Origin: Ectobius pallidus
Taxonomy: Eukaryota; Arthropoda; Insecta; Blattodea; Ectobiidae
Assembly: GCA_964059195.1 (NCBI GenBank)
Contig: CAXKWD010000001.1
Coordinates: 158,770,532-158,834,531 of the forward strand
Direction: 5' to 3'
Length of the DNA: 64,000 bases
The position numbers and the translations under genes are program-made. Position 1 is the first letter of the stretch, and every line of letters starts with the position of its first letter. Under the pieces are notes generated by a model. The model was not told the origin of the DNA, searched no databases, and was given only the letters and a program-made list of their open reading frames with translations. This document shows, one piece after another, positions 1-12,146 of this stretch.

Positions 1-200
1 TTCTAAATAACATAGAACCACGTGCATGCAAATTAAGTGTAAACATATTTGCCACACACATTTGAGAAGACAGGAATGACGTCAGTTATAAAAATTCTAG
101 CACTTCTCAACATAGAGCCATGTGCATGCAAATTAAGTTTAAACATATTTGCCACACACATTTGAGAAGACAGGAATGATGTCAGTTATGAAAATTCAAG
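1..200. repeat. Two-copy tandem duplication, 100-bp period
   Basis: Bases 1-100 and 101-200 are near-identical head-to-tail copies. For example CATAGAACCA at 11-20 recurs as CATAGAGCCA at 111-120, and the following GTGCATGCAAATTAAG and TTTGAGAAGACAGGAATGA blocks keep exactly 100-bp spacing with a few substitutions. The array may continue left of the window. It lies in the last intron of the upstream P450. Confidence 0.85.
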
Positions 201-527
201 CATATATTTCTGGAAGTTGTTTGGTCTCTGGGATCATGACTTACTTTTTTTATTAAGTTTTATTAAGTTTGTGAATAGTTAGAATAAGATGTTAAATTGT
301 AATAACAGGCTATTATGATTTTAGAGTTTCATACATTTAAAAGTTTTGTACAAAGTTGTTTATACTACACAAAATGCTAAAACAAAACCAAACTCCATAA
401 TACTAGTCTGTGTGGGCTCAAGGTGTACCATCTGGTGTATAATCTATCTGATTCTTCAGTGGTAGATGGCAAGATTGGGAACATGTTGTTACAATCCCTG
501 AATGTAATATAGTGATAAGTAGGCCTA

Positions 528-891
528 CAGCAGAACCTTGCTAGTCCCAACTAATTGGGACGGAGCCTGTTTGGATTGGCAAAAATTTGGATTAACACGA
601 TTAATTTATAATTACATAACTAGGCACAGGCTTATATATTATGAAGTCTACAAGTTAATTATTGTACTTGGTTGTTGTAACGTGTAGTGTTATTTTTGTG
701 ACACCAACACTGTTGTTGAAAGCAAGCTCATGAAAGTCATTCACCTTTCTTCATCTTCCTGGAAGTAAAGTTTGAGGACTCAATCTGTTAAGTTATCTTT
801 GTTCTGAGTTCAGTTGGGTTGCAGACAATTTTTGGGTTCGGAATATCTGGGTTTTCAGACTAGCGGCGTTTGGACTAGTGGGGTGCTGCTG
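528..891. mobile_element. Pogo/Tigger-like non-autonomous TIR element
   Basis: The left end CAGCAGAACCTTGCTAGTCC and the reverse complement of the right end, CAGCAGCACCCCACTAGTCC, form inverted termini. Both ends are flanked by TA (526-527 and 892-893). The internal half also has dispersed palindromic segments, such as TCCCAACTAATTGGGA. Length is 364 bp with no transposase. TA duplication with CAG-type termini fits the Tc1/mariner-pogo superfamily; the family name is inference. Confidence 0.7.
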
Positions 892-1517
892 TACAAGAAC
901 ATGTACAAATCTCTTCTGATTGGTAGACCTGACCTGAAGGAGACATGAAATAACCATATTCCTATAGGCCTAGTAAAAAAAGCTCTGCTTATAACTATAG
1001 CCTATCCTACTTATGACTATAATATTCATATTTGTGGTGATAGAAAAATTAAAAATATAGTATGTTGCTCTTAATAAGTACCAGTATACTGTTTAGTCAT
1101 CTTTTAAAAAACAATCACATAGGCCTACTTTAATTATATAATGTTTTGACATATCCCATGACATGTACCATGTTCAGATGAACTAAATAAAATCTAATCT
1201 AATCTAGCAACTGAATCTCGTTCACCAGATCTAAAAGCTAACTATTACAACTGCTGAATCATGGTGGTCATATAAAATATCAACAGAAGCTCGCAATCTC
1301 CCTTTAATATTACAAGAACTACAATCATAGTCAATGTTACTTAACAGCAAATTCAGTGTTTAGTGAGATTTGATCACATTCCCTTTATAACTTTGTGAGC
1401 TTATCTTGATCAAGACCAAAACTTGTTCTCAAATACCGATCGGGACTACTTATTTTTGAGCATGGTATATGTATCCTCTTGATGAAGTATTGAAAAGATG
1501 TGTTTGTTTTTTGGCAG

Positions 1518-1699
1518 GTAAGAGAGTTTGTGTTGGGGAAACATTTGGACGTCAGAACATGTGGTTGATATTGACTGGATTGCTACAGAACTTCACATTC
1601 ACTGTGCCAAAGGGGCACAGACCTCCTGAACTGAAAACAGTGCATGGTTTCCACCAACTGGGACCTCAGGTCTGGTTTCGTCCAGTCCCTAGATCATAA
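1518..1699 (+). CDS. Cytochrome P450, terminal exon (upstream paralogue, partial)
   Basis: This is the final coding exon of a P450 whose other exons lie left of the window. It opens with the split glycine of the haem-binding loop and reads GKRVCVGETFGRQ; the Cys is the expected haem-iron ligand of the FxxGxRxCxG signature. It then follows the L-helix (NMWLIL) to the C-terminus FRPVPRS and TAA. The acceptor is TTTTTTGGCAG ending at 1517, phase 1. Length (182 nt) and phase equal those of the terminal exon at 54609-54790, with roughly three quarters of residues identical by eye, so the two genes are tandem paralogues. The reading frame runs open to the left but that part is intron. Confidence 0.9.
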
Positions 1700-1756
1700 G
1701 TGATTGTATCTTGTAGACTGGGATGTGCTCTCTTTAGGTGGTGTTGTTTCTTTCTT

Positions 1757-1762
1757 AATAAA
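1757..1762 (+). terminator. AATAAA poly(A) signal of upstream P450
   Basis: Canonical AATAAA lies 58 nt after the stop codon at 1697-1699, in the expected place for the 3' UTR of the upstream P450. Confidence 0.6.
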
Positions 1763-2576
1763 ATTTGTTACTATAAAGTAGGCCTACTCTGTAGTTATTG
1801 TTTACAACTTATAAGTTACAGTAACCTACCTATTTTGTTAATTTGAATAAACTTGTAAATTTGTTCTAACATTTTAGATAATTTTTTCCTGGTGCTGGTA
1901 ATATAGGATGTTTTCCCAGGCTAAATATCCTATAATTTCTTATTGTTTGGATACCATTTCCTTTAGTTTGTTCTTTGTAACTCAGTGGTGGTGAAGTCGG
2001 TGCAGATTTTGTTTTTCATGCTAAATCCATTTACGTATTCTTTGCCATCTGTAATATCTAGTTAAAATAAACTAAAAGTTATCACTTGAGAAAATTATTA
2101 TCAGATTTAAAAGTGATAATAATAATAATAATAATAATGTTTTATTTTGCCTGGCAGAGTTAAGGCCATAAGGCCTTATCTTCCACTCAACCAGGATAAA
2201 GACAAAATACATTAAAAGGAATTTACAGAAAACAAATACAATAGATATCATACATAATACAAAATTCTAAAAATAAAATAATAATACAATATTGAAGTAC
2301 CTATATTAAAACATAAGACAAAGATGCATCCAATAATATGCCGAGAAAACAAAATGAATTAAAGAATTATATTATGATTGGATGTGTGTATAATTGTAAT
2401 ATTATACTATACATTTGTTTATTTATGTCTTTTGATCATACAAGATGATATGAGACAGGTGAACATATAGTTATATATACAGTATAGAAAGATTATAAAA
2501 AGAGAAGACTAAGAGTTCTAATTACAGGATATTTACAAACAGATATCGGTGACTTAGATACCTTCTGGGATCAATC

Positions 2577-3590
2577 TTAGCTTATTGATGTAGGAATGGA
2601 GCTGAAGTTGTAATATTCCTCAATACTATAAAAGCATGATTCAAGCAAGTATTTCTTTAGTGTGGTTTTAAATTTGTTTGCACATTTTAAGTCTTTCAGA
2701 TATTGCGGTAGTTGGTTAAATAGGTGAATTCCGTTATATGTTGGTCCTTTCTGGAATAAAGATGTACTGTGAGGGGGGATAGATAGGTCGGATTTATTTC
2801 TAGTGTTGTGGTTATGAACGCTTTCGATTCTGGTGTAGTCGTTTATGTGTTTTTTAATGAATAATAATAGTTCAAATATATAAATAGTTGGTACAGGCAT
2901 AATTTGTAAGGCTTTGAAGATAGGCTTGCATGAGTCAGTTCTATTTGCTCCATGTATGATTCTAACTATTCTTTTCTGAAGCCTAAATATTGATGCGCTT
3001 TTGGTGCTATTACCCCAAAAAATGATCCCGTATCTGATAATGCTATGTATGTGTGCAAAGTAAAGAGATCTGGTTGTGGATGGATTTGTGACTTTTTTGA
3101 TGTGGTAGATTGCATATATGAATTTTCCTAATTTCTTACTTATTTCTTCGATATGGGGGCTCCAGGTCAGGTGTTCGTCTATAATTATGCCCAGGAATTT
3201 TGTTGACGGAGCATAGGTAATGGAATTTTCAAATGTAATGGTTGGCTTTGAGGGATTTTTATTCCTTTTATGGTGAAAGGATATTGCTATTGATTTGCTT
3301 ACATTAAGTATGAGGCCATTTATACTGAACCAATTTAAGAGTTGCTGTGTCACTGTTTCGATACTGCTCTTAAGGTGGATTTGATTTTTGCCAGTTAGCA
3401 GAATGTTTGTGTCATCCGCAAACAGGGTGGTGAGTTCAGAATCGTTATTTAGTGGTAGGTCATTGATAAAAAGTATGAAAAGAAGGGGAGCAAGGACTGA
3501 GCCTTGAGGGACTCCATATTGTGATGTTTTCTTTCCAGACATGTATTTTTCAAGAGTACGGTTTTTTTTTGTTTGGATAAGAAATTTCAA
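2577..3590 (-). pseudogene. LINE ORF2 C-terminal part: RT palm, thumb and tail
   Basis: This 337-codon frame continues the RT after a frameshift. It contains YGVPQGSVLAPLLF and the catalytic FADD box (with Phe where many RTs have Tyr), followed by KFLGIIID and the LINE C-terminal region with HNTRNKSD and GIHLFNQLP. The terminal block resembles the short minus-strand ORF at 12325-12507, which marks a second copy of a related LINE. Joined to the upstream frame it would give a nearly complete RT, so the copy is decayed mainly by truncation and one indel. Confidence 0.8.
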
Positions 3591-4992
3591 CTACGTGGTT
3601 ACGATTATAGATGTATGATTTTAACCAGTTTAAGGCTGCCCCTCTTATCCCATAGTTTTCTAATTTCATTAGTAGTAGATCATGATCTAATATGTCGAAG
3701 GCTTTAGATAAATCTAGGAATAAAGCAATGCAACTTTGTCCTGAATCGAGTATGAATCTAACGTGCTCAATGAATTTATAGACTGCTGTTTCAATTGATT
3801 TTCCTTTTATGAAGCCATGTTGGTGTTCTGTTATTATTTCACAGTGAGTCAGAAATGATGACAGTCGATTATACATAATTTTCTCTAAGATTTTGGATAT
3901 AGGTGATAGGAGGGATATTGGTCGGTAGTTCTCCACGTTGTCTTTTGGGCCTTTTTTATATATGGGCTTTATAATTGCTGTTTTTAATATATCTGGAAAC
4001 TGGCCTGTTGAGAGAGATAAGTTTGCTAGGTGACAAAGAGGATCTATAAGATGTTCTTTACATGATTTTATTAGAGAAGTGGGGATTCCATCTATTCCTA
4101 CTGAGTTTTTACTGGCAAGGTTGTTAATAATATTCAATAGTTCATTTCTTTCTACAGGATAAAGAAAGATAGTATTGTCATTTTTGTTAAAGTTGGGTCT
4201 AACTTGGTGAGCTGTTGGATTAGTTGCTTGTTTTTTGTGAATAATTTTTTTGGCTACGGAGCTGTAGTGGTTATTGAAGATTGAAGCAACTTGTTTAGGG
4301 TCGGATATTAAATTGGGATTTTTTATTGTTATTGATATAGGGTCATCCTTATTTTTAATAGAGATCTCATCATTAATTATAGTCCACATTGCTTTAGACT
4401 TGTTGTTAGCTTTGTTTATGTAATTATCATTACTCAATTTTTTTGCTGCTTTAATTACTTTATTGAATGTTTTTTTGTATATTTTGGTGTAATTTAGTAT
4501 TCTAGGATCTTGGGTAGTTTTTGAAAGTTTAGAGAGGCGTTTTAGATTTTTACTGGAGATTTTTATTCCTGTTGTTATCCATGGTTTCGTTCGTTGGTGA
4601 GTCATTAACTTGGTAATTGGGATTGCAATGTCCATGTTGTGATTTAGGATGTTTAGGAGCTCTTTGCAAGCAAGATTGACTGATTGAGGCTGATATACTC
4701 TATCCCATGTTTCTTGTTCTAGGAGTTGATTTAAATTACATAGGTTGGATTCGTTGTATTTCCTGCCGTATTTGTATTTGATAAGTGGATGTTTGGAATT
4801 TTTGGTGGCTTTCGGATGGGGATTGAATATACTTATTGATTGTGCAGAGTGATCTGACAGCCCAGCATCAAAGACAGATGCTTGGTAGATTAAGTTTGGC
4901 TTGTTGACGATACATTGGTCAATTGTAGTTTGGGAGTGGGCAGTTATTCGGGTAGGCTCATTGATTAACGTTTTTAGATTATAGATTAGCAT
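3550..4992 (-). pseudogene. LINE ORF2 N-terminal part: endonuclease end and RT fingers/palm
   Basis: The 480-codon open frame starts within the apurinic-type endonuclease: its C-terminal SDHS motif is visible near residue 46, but the N-terminal catalytic half is missing. A linker follows, then reverse transcriptase with KPIYKKG, NYRPISLLS, HGFIKGKS and ALFLDLSKAFD blocks (residues about 335-450). It ends where the frame is lost at a run of Ts (As on the coding strand) near 3560-3570 and continues in the frame of 2577-3590. Homopolymer slippage is the likely cause. The apparent first Met is only the first one after truncation. Confidence 0.8.
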
Positions 4993-5044
4993 GAGCTCTG
5001 CATTTCTTGTTTCATATTTTTTGCAAAGTCAATAACAAAGGTTA

Positions 5045-5212
5045 ATAGAAATGGTTGAGATGGTAACATCTTAGACTCACATTTGGGGGTTCCCGGATTC
5101 AAATCCCATAGTCGGTCAATTTGACTTGTGTTTTTTCAAGGTTTCCTCAGTCATAAAGGTAAATACCCAATTTGGATATTTACTCACCATGAATCATCCC
5201 TGCTATTTCATC
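5045..5212 (+). mobile_element. tRNA-derived SINE
   Basis: A tRNA-like head (GGTTGAGATGGTAACATC, A-box-like) is followed by a good B box, GGATTCAAATCC at 5095-5106. The body has AAGGTTTCCTCAGTCATAAAGG, which matches the GAGGTTTCCCTCACTCTATAAGG segment of the repeat at 16260-16450. Shared body and pol III boxes indicate a SINE family. Boundaries are approximate. Confidence 0.6.
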
Positions 5213-6289
5213 CGGTATGATAGTCATTAAAATTAATATACGAGTTTAAATTTAACAGACACCGTAAACAATAGAGAAACAATTGCACATCAATAGTTGC
5301 ATGACCTACTGGAATAGGTCTTGAACTCCTAGAACTCCTAATATGATCTTGATGCTGAAAGGAGTATAACTTAAATAAAAATAAAAACAAATTTAAAAAA
5401 CCTCAACTGTTAAAATATTCATTTGTAGTTTCCTAAGCCTTCCATCACATTTTCGTACATTATTAAAGCATTCAAAATATCTTCTTCTTTTTTTTTTTCT
5501 TTTTTTCTTTTTTCTTTTTTTTTATTCTTCTACTTTTTATTTTGGGTCTGCAACAGACATAAAATATTATCTACGATCAAGTCTCTGAAGTGTGTTTTTC
5601 TTTCTCATTACTTTAGGAATTATATCATACAAGTTCCTAAAGTGTAATTTTTTGGGATTACTTTATCATAAATTGCTTATCTATGAAAGCACTAAATTTA
5701 AAATAAAAAAATTAATTAACTTAGGAGTTCAGTCTTCTAAAAACCAACCCAAAACAAGGTCACTACAAGGTAAACAATACATTGGTTTTAAATTTTAATA
5801 TGCGATGCCACCCAGAAAGCCAAGATATTATAGTATCCACCCATGGAAGCCTACAAGATCACATAAAGTTATAACTTGATTTCGTTAGGAACAAGTTTGT
5901 AAAGGATCACTTTAGGCATTAATAAAATCAGGTAAACTAATGTAACAAAGTGCCAGTATGTTTTTCTTTAATCAGTTATGACTGCAATTATGATATGCAG
6001 AATATGTTTTTTTTAAATTGATTTCCAAGTTAAGCTCCAGATTTATTCATTAAGCAGGGCTTACGGAAGAAGAAAGGTCTACCATCTCGGCCACCTGGGT
6101 CATTTTAACGGTCTAGTTGGATAAGCGCATGTAAATCAATATGTTTTTTTTGTCATAGCTACCTGTATTTTAATTTCCAAGGCCTTATAAGATCACAGTA
6201 AAACAATAGGCTATGCTGTCAAGATAACTGATTTTCATTTTTTTAATAAATTCTTTCGAATACGTATATTACCATAAAATAGGCACTAA
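5213..6289. other. Intergenic, no gene recognised
   Basis: AT-rich sequence with a T-rich tract at 5484-5523. Open frames here are short and show no recognisable domains or exon-like splice signals. Confidence 0.5.
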
Positions 6290-7105
6290 ATTGAGCATTA
6301 CTCCGAAACAGGTCAACCGATTTTATCCATTATGAATAGACGTCTTCCCATGGACATTATAAATGTGTATACCTAGTTTCATAAAAATCCGGTAAAGCGT
6401 ATTTGAGTTACCGCGTCTTTAAAATATACACTAAATTGGGTTTTACTCCGGTACCGGTCTACCGATTTGGTCCAATATCAGTAGACGTCTTTCCACGTAC
6501 ATTATAAATGGGTATACAAAATTTCAGGAAAATCCAATAAAGCATATTTGAGTTATCGCGACTTCTTATATATATTAACATAAAAAACACTAAATTGGGC
6601 ATTATTCCGGTACTGGCCAACCGATTTGGTCCAATATCAATAAACGTCTTCCCATGGACATTATAAATGCGTATACGAAGTTTCATAAATATCCGATAAA
6701 GCGTATTTGAGTTATTGCGCCTTTAAAGTAGACACTAAATTTGGTTTTACTCCGGTACCGGTCAACAGATTAGGTTCAAATTCAATAGGGCACTTCTCAT
6801 GGACGTCATAAATGGGTATACCAAGTTTCATGGAAATCCGATACAGCATATTTGAGTGATGGCGCCTTGCTATTAGAAAGGCGCCATAATCTATTAAAAT
6901 AGGCACTAAATTGGGCATTACTCCGGTACCGGTGAACCGATTTGGTTCAATATCAATAGGGTTCTTTCCATGGACATTATAAATGTGTTTTCCAAGTTTA
7001 ATGAAAATCCGAAAAAGCGTATTTGAGTTATGGTGCGTACAGACACACGGACAGACAGACAGACGGACGGACAGACGGACAGACGGACAGACAGACGGAC
7101 AGACA
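6290..7105. repeat. Degenerate tandem array (~145-bp unit) ending in GGACAGAC microsatellite
   Basis: Five divergent units share the core ACTCCGGTACCGGTCAACCG, then GGTCCAATATCAATAG, CCCATGGACATTATAAATG and ATCCGGTAAAGCGTATTTGAG. The anchor [C/T]TCCG falls at 6301, 6446, 6605, 6750 and 6921, giving spacings of 145, 159, 145 and 171 bp, with variable linkers. The last unit runs into a GGACAGAC-type simple repeat (about 7040-7105). A lone diverged unit recurs at about 59078-59140. I cannot assign a family. Protein reading of the units gives short overlapping frames only. Confidence 0.85.
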
Positions 7106-8033
7106 TTTTTTCGTCCACCACACACACTTAATAACAATTTGCCAAAATGCAATCTTATTCTCTATCGCAAAAAATATTGATGCTCTCAACTTGACATAAG
7201 GTCTATTAACTTTTATCCCAGTGATTAAGATTTAGAAGTTTAGCTGAAAACTAGTAATAGCTAATACTATGTATCTTAATTAAAAATACAATCAATTACA
7301 CTGAACCACAACAATAAGAGGAAGGAAATTTTTAAAAAGAAGAAATATAAAAAATAAATATTTATATAATAAATTTAAATTTGTAATTTTTCAGATTAAT
7401 TAACTGAGGGTTATTTTTAACAATGGAATTGTATAATCTGTGACCAAAACTAGAAGTGTGTTTAAATCTGCAGATGGGAAACATTTAGGTTCAATTAAAG
7501 GATTTGTTTGGTTTCGTCTTATGTGGTATGCATGGGGATTACATCTAAAGTTTGAATGTCTGTGAATGTAAGTTAATAAAATATATTTATAAATTTGATA
7601 GACACTATATTACATTAATTTTATAAAATGTCAATTTAGGCAGTTAGACAAGAAGATTAGATTGAAAAATTTTAATAATATGTTTTTGGAAGAAAATTAG
7701 TGGCAAAGAATAGTTATTGAAACTCCTCCCCGACCAATTATACAAACAGCTTTATTTACAGACCTATACTTCCACACAAATGAAGTCTAAGTATTGTAAT
7801 TGTGTTGCTTAAGACTGCTGCTGTTTTTATACCATGAGTTATCTGGACATATGTCATTTCTTTATCAGTTAAGTATAAACTTGACATGATGAAATGACAT
7901 TATGTTACCAGTATAATCTAGTTGTGTTTGATTTTGCACAACAACAAAAAAAGAGCAAGAAATGGTATCAGTGATCTGGTAAAATCTAGCTGCTTCAATT
8001 TTGCAATGTCATGAAAACAAAACAAATTCATAT
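7106..8033. other. Intergenic, no gene recognised
   Basis: AT-rich, no recognisable coding or repeat structure seen between the GGACAGAC array and the hAT element at 8042. Confidence 0.5.
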
Positions 8034-8041
8034 CTAAACTC

Positions 8042-8983
8042 CAGTGGCGTAGCGTGAGGGGAGACTTTGAGACTGAGTCTAACTACATAGTGTTCTAAGA
8101 AAATAAGTGGAATCATAAACAAATAAATAAATAAATAAATAAATAAACCAAGTCATTAATCATTGTAAACCCATTAGTACTATCGTTAAAATATTTTTCG
8201 CAGCTGCACACCCAACTCCTACTGTTATTATGCGTCAACTTGTGTTTGTGGTCAGCCAAGTTGTAGTCTCTTCAAGTGTGAGTTATATGACTTTTCCCAC
8301 TAAATATCAACCTCGTTGAGAGAAGGCAGGCTAATTCCTTGCGCAAGAGCAACATATGGCACCACCGCAGAGACTAGAAAGTTTTATTGGGGTCGTAGTC
8401 TCATCGTTCAGATACCCGGGGTAACACAAACATTACATTGTCATTGCTGAGTGCAGTGTTTTAGGCCTAAACTGTGTGGTTGATAATGTTTCAGTGTTGC
8501 ATGTTTAATCGTTTTACAAGCATAAACAATTCCACCGATAGAGTTTATCACCTATTAAAAACCCTGTTTTCGGTTCTGTCTTATGAAAAAACGTGTGAAA
8601 CTAAGGTAAATTACCAACTCCCGAGCTTGACATTGTCCTGCATGAAAATAACCATTTTAAATGTGTAAAACATTTTACACATCCTGTCCTGGTACAGTAA
8701 ATTTAATTAGTTAACTGGAGTTACTACCATAAATAGTGTATTTACTATTTGGCGGGGAAAAGGATGGAGTGTTGAAGGAATATAAAATGTAAATAATAAT
8801 AATAATAATAATACCTATAGTAATACTTTATAAAGATATAGGCCTATATCAAATTGAATCCCAGTATTTTGTTATTTACAGCACTACTAATATTTGAGGA
8901 TTCGTGTGTCATTTAAACAATCATTATAAATTTAATTTTTAAAACATAGTTTACCCAGAACACAATGCCAAGCTACGCTACTG
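8042..8983. mobile_element. Non-autonomous hAT element, 942 bp
   Basis: Inverted termini CAGTGGCGTAGCGTG (left) and CAGTAGCGTAGCTTGG (right, reverse complement) are flanked by perfect 8-bp direct repeats CTAAACTC at 8034-8041 and 8984-8991. The 8-bp target duplication and CAGTGGCG terminus are diagnostic of hAT transposition. No transposase frame is visible. Internal (AAAT)n (8121-8147) and (AAT)n (8791-8813) microsatellites lie inside. Confidence 0.92.
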
Positions 8984-9340
8984 CTAAACTCAGAGGAATC
9001 TTAATTCTTATGTTTTCTTTGACTGTTGACTCTTGATCCCATATTGCTTTTTGTTACCGGTACATGTAGGCCTACTGAGGTCACAATATTATATACAGCT
9101 GTATCTTTAGGACTTCCAATCATATGAATGGCTTACTGTTATTAGTAAAGCATTCGGTTAGAATCAGACTTCAGAATCCTTTTGCGAAAAAGAACTGTAA
9201 TAAAGGATAGTTCATAGTTAAAGAAGACAAAAATACAAAGCCAATAAATAAGTACCGTAAACTGGAGAAGCTTATTTAAGTTTTCCAGTGCTATTCTGTT
9301 TCATTTGTTTTTTTAGGGGTAGAGAAACCAAGCAAACAAA

Positions 9341-10262
9341 GGAACTGTATGGGCTGTTATGTTGAAACCTACCCTCAATTTTAGCGTATCTGTAGGTTTT
9401 CACTGCAGATAGACACATGCAAAAAATTACCTGCTCATATTAACTAGGTGGGCAAAAATTAATTGTAAATCTCGTAAATTCAAAATATTGAGTATCCTCA
9501 CACTAATATAAGGGAGGGAGTTGCATGTCTTCCTACCCACCGCATGCCGTCTGTCCCAGTATTGCAAGGCAAGATACCCCATATAGGCCTATGTGTAGTT
9601 TTCCTTATATCTTCCTTTCTTTATCTCTAAGGGAGGGAATGACTATTGTAATAATGAGTAATGACCAACAACCTCCTCTGATGCTTGTATTTCAGTACCT
9701 CTTGTGAAGTAATTAGTGTTTAGGATTAGCAAAGGGAATCTCATATGTGGTTTTAATTAATTCATTTTTCTTACTTTGGCCTATAATGATGTACATGTAG
9801 TAGGCCTATGTAAGTTAGCATTCTTAAAACCTAAGAGTTTTGTCTGGACAAGGAATGCCAACATTAAGAACAGGCTGATTGAAGCGCTAATGTTTTGGTT
9901 CAGTGTACATGACGAAAAATTCAGTGTGCATTGTATTAATCATGCAAACTGAGTGCCTGAGTGGTCACACTTCTATTAACACCCACAGAGACCAACAATT
10001 AAAACAGACCCCTTAATGTCTAAAAAGATGTGGTTCTCTAAAGCAAATAGGCGAATCATATTCAAGGAGTAACATGGTACCTCCAACACTTTTCCCACTG
10101 TCGCTTATGTTCCCAGCATGCAGGCTGTACAAATGCCCACCATTGTTCCTTTATGCAACAATATAAAGAGGTTTTCACCCACATTTTAATATGAGCAGCT
10201 AATTTTTTGCATGTGTCCATCTGTAATGAACAGCTATCGATATGCAAAATTTGAAGGTAGGT
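9341..10262. mobile_element. Unknown long-TIR element, copy 1
   Basis: Left terminus GGAACTGTATGGGCTGTTAT then GAAACCTACC..., with an internal GACACATGCAAAAAATTA stretch, is mirrored near the right end (GCTAATTTTTTGCATGTGTC ... GAAGGTAGGTT). This gives imperfect inverted repeats of about 100 bp. The outermost right terminus is lost where a LINE tail begins at about 10263. A second copy, heavily interrupted, spans 33341-46210. No transposase frame seen and no target duplication found. The superfamily is unknown to me. Confidence 0.7.
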
Positions 10263-10560
10263 TATTTATTTAATTATTTATTTATTTAACAAAAGGTCCC
10301 AACGAGCCAATTGCTCACATTAAGGGACAGTATTACAAGGATGACAAAATTCAAAGTTATTATAATAAAATTGTTACAATAATTTACACAAATAAGTATA
10401 CACAGTAAATATAATAGAAATATTGTTCACTTAATCATTTAATAGAAAAATCTTCAACTTTTTTTTGAAACTATTTAAGTTTTTTACAGATCTTATTTCC
10501 AGTGGAATTTCAACATGACAACCTGTACAGTCCTTGTAAATACAGTATATTATTATAATA
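10263..10560 (-). mobile_element. LINE 3' tail (minus), 5' truncated
   Basis: On the minus strand this reads GAGCAATTGGCTCGTTGGGA then a short (TAAA)n tail, typical of a LINE 3' end. It sits directly on the right terminus of the long-TIR element and appears to have inserted into it. No coding part remains. Confidence 0.5.
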
Positions 10561-11059
10561 TTTTATTTTAAGTACTGGTATTTAATTTTCAGTACAGTTT
10601 CCCTATGGCAGCCTGATCTTTCATACTTTTCAGTTTCCCTGCACATTTCAGTTGAAAAATTAGTTTCAAGAAAAGTAATTTCTTTATTGTGAGAAATAAA
10701 AGATTACATGCTGTAATTGATTCATGGAAAATGTTGGCTCTAAGAAAGCTGAAAACTGGAACTTTTTTCAATAATGCTTTTATTATTTATACCTTTCTTT
10801 TCAATTCTACATCTGACACCACCTACTCTAGGAGTAGATTCATCATCACGAGGACTTGGCAAATTACCACTTCTTTTTAATTGTAATTTTATGCAGTTTA
10901 CTTTCTCATGTACAAGTTACGTAGTATAGAGAATGTAAGTGGGCATGGAATAAATTGAAAGTGAGGTTAAACAAACTGGAAAAACATGTTTCATGATTCC
11001 TAGAAGTTTTCAGAACGACACTTTTAGCTCACTTAGGTACCATTACTAGGACATGTTTC

Positions 11060-11690
11060 AAGAGGTAAGTACCCTCCCATCGTCGGCTAGCGGTCGACTG
11101 GCGTTCTGGCGACTGTGTTGTGTGAAGTTCTGTGTGCTGCCATCTGTTTTGTTTGTGGTGAGTCTCACTACGTCATCACTACGGGATCTCGAAGTTCATG
11201 GCATGGTCTTCATTCTTGATGATGAAGATTTTTTCCCATACATTCAATTCGGATGTTTTTTTCACATGTTTTAACAGTTTTATATCTTTCTTAACATGGT
11301 GGTTTTCTGTCCAGCAGTGGTGAGCAACTGCGGATTTTTCAGTTTGCATTAGTCTCACGTTTCTTAGATGCTCCTTCAATCTTGTCTCTAACTTTCTCTT
11401 AGTTTGTCCAACATATACCTGGGGCAGTCATTGCATTCTATTTGGTATATGCCTGAGAGTTCAGTTTTTTGTTTTTCAATGGATGGTTTAGTAGATTCCT
11501 AATGGTGTATTTGTTTTGTGGTGCTAATTTAATATTGTAATCCTTAAAAACTTTTTCAAATTTGTGAAACAATTTGGGGTGGTAATTGAACTTCTTTAAA
11601 ACTTTTTTTGTTGTTTCTAGGTTTTCTAATGTACTAATTTCTTTGATTTTGTTCCACTTTGTGTGTCTATTGATCATCTTATCTATAGTT
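11060..11690 (-). pseudogene. Penelope-like element: connector and GIY-YIG nuclease fragment
   Basis: The minus strand encodes, with frameshifts, the C-terminal part of a Penelope-like retroelement protein. The piece 11677-11438 (HPKLFHKFEKVFKDYNIKLA) is followed by SGIYQIECNDCP near 11440, whose GIY is the first half of the GIY-YIG endonuclease signature. The piece 11379-11179 (KEHLRNVRLMQ...AVAHHCW) is the rest of the nuclease. A matching fragment with a visible YIG half lies on the + strand at 53.6-54.4 kb. GIY-YIG fused to RT is the known Penelope architecture. The RT itself is absent here. 3' sequences GCCAGTCGACC are shared by both copies. Confidence 0.75.
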
Positions 11691-12043
11691 TAGTATAGTA
11701 TAGTTTCACTGTCAAAAAAACTTCATTCCTAAACTTTATTTCAGAACGACGTTTATTTTTCCCATTTCTTTTGTTTCTGCAGGTCTTTTGCAATAAAGGG
11801 TGTGTTGTATTGGAATAAAATTATTGTTTATTAACTTTGTTTCACTCATATTGCATGCCCTAGAATTTGTTTTATTGAACTAAGATATTAAGAGTAGGCC
11901 TACCAGTAGTTTTCATGGAAATTTGTTCCCAAATTTTGATTTAAAAAGAGTGACTCAAACAATTTTGATAAAAATGTAAATTTAAAACTTCTCTCCCTAG
12001 CTTATAAAATGGCTAACTTTTAGTCATCTTGTGATCATAGTAG

Positions 12044-12082
12044 AATAATAATAATAATAATAATAAGAAGAAGAATAATAAG

Positions 12083-12146
<64 letters not shown>

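Larger units (their letters stand above)
1..1517 (+). other. Last intron (3' part) of the upstream P450 gene
   Basis: No coding potential was seen before the splice acceptor TTTTTTGGCAG that ends at 1517. The stretch holds the 100-bp duplication (1-200), a 364-bp pogo-like inverted-repeat element (528-891), and a possible LINE tail near 1160-1205 whose 3' end reads AAATAAAATCTAATCTAATC. Apart from these it is unremarkable AT-rich sequence. Confidence 0.6.
2116..5000 (-). mobile_element. 5'-truncated CR1/Jockey-type LINE
   Basis: Minus-strand non-LTR retrotransposon. Its 3' end is at low coordinates and finishes in an (ATT)n run (2116-2138) next to a CTGGCAGAGTTAAGGCC 3'-UTR segment. The 5' end lies inside the endonuclease domain near 5000, so the copy is 5' truncated. 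The coding part (2577-4992) is broken by one frameshift. I did not find a target-site duplication. The clade is inferred from RT motif style (LDLSKAFD, GVPQGSVLAPLLF, FADD). Confidence 0.8.

Noticed and set aside
6459..7180. Protein-coding gene in the tandem array
   Set aside because: Overlapping short frames on both strands repeat with the units and end in simple sequence.
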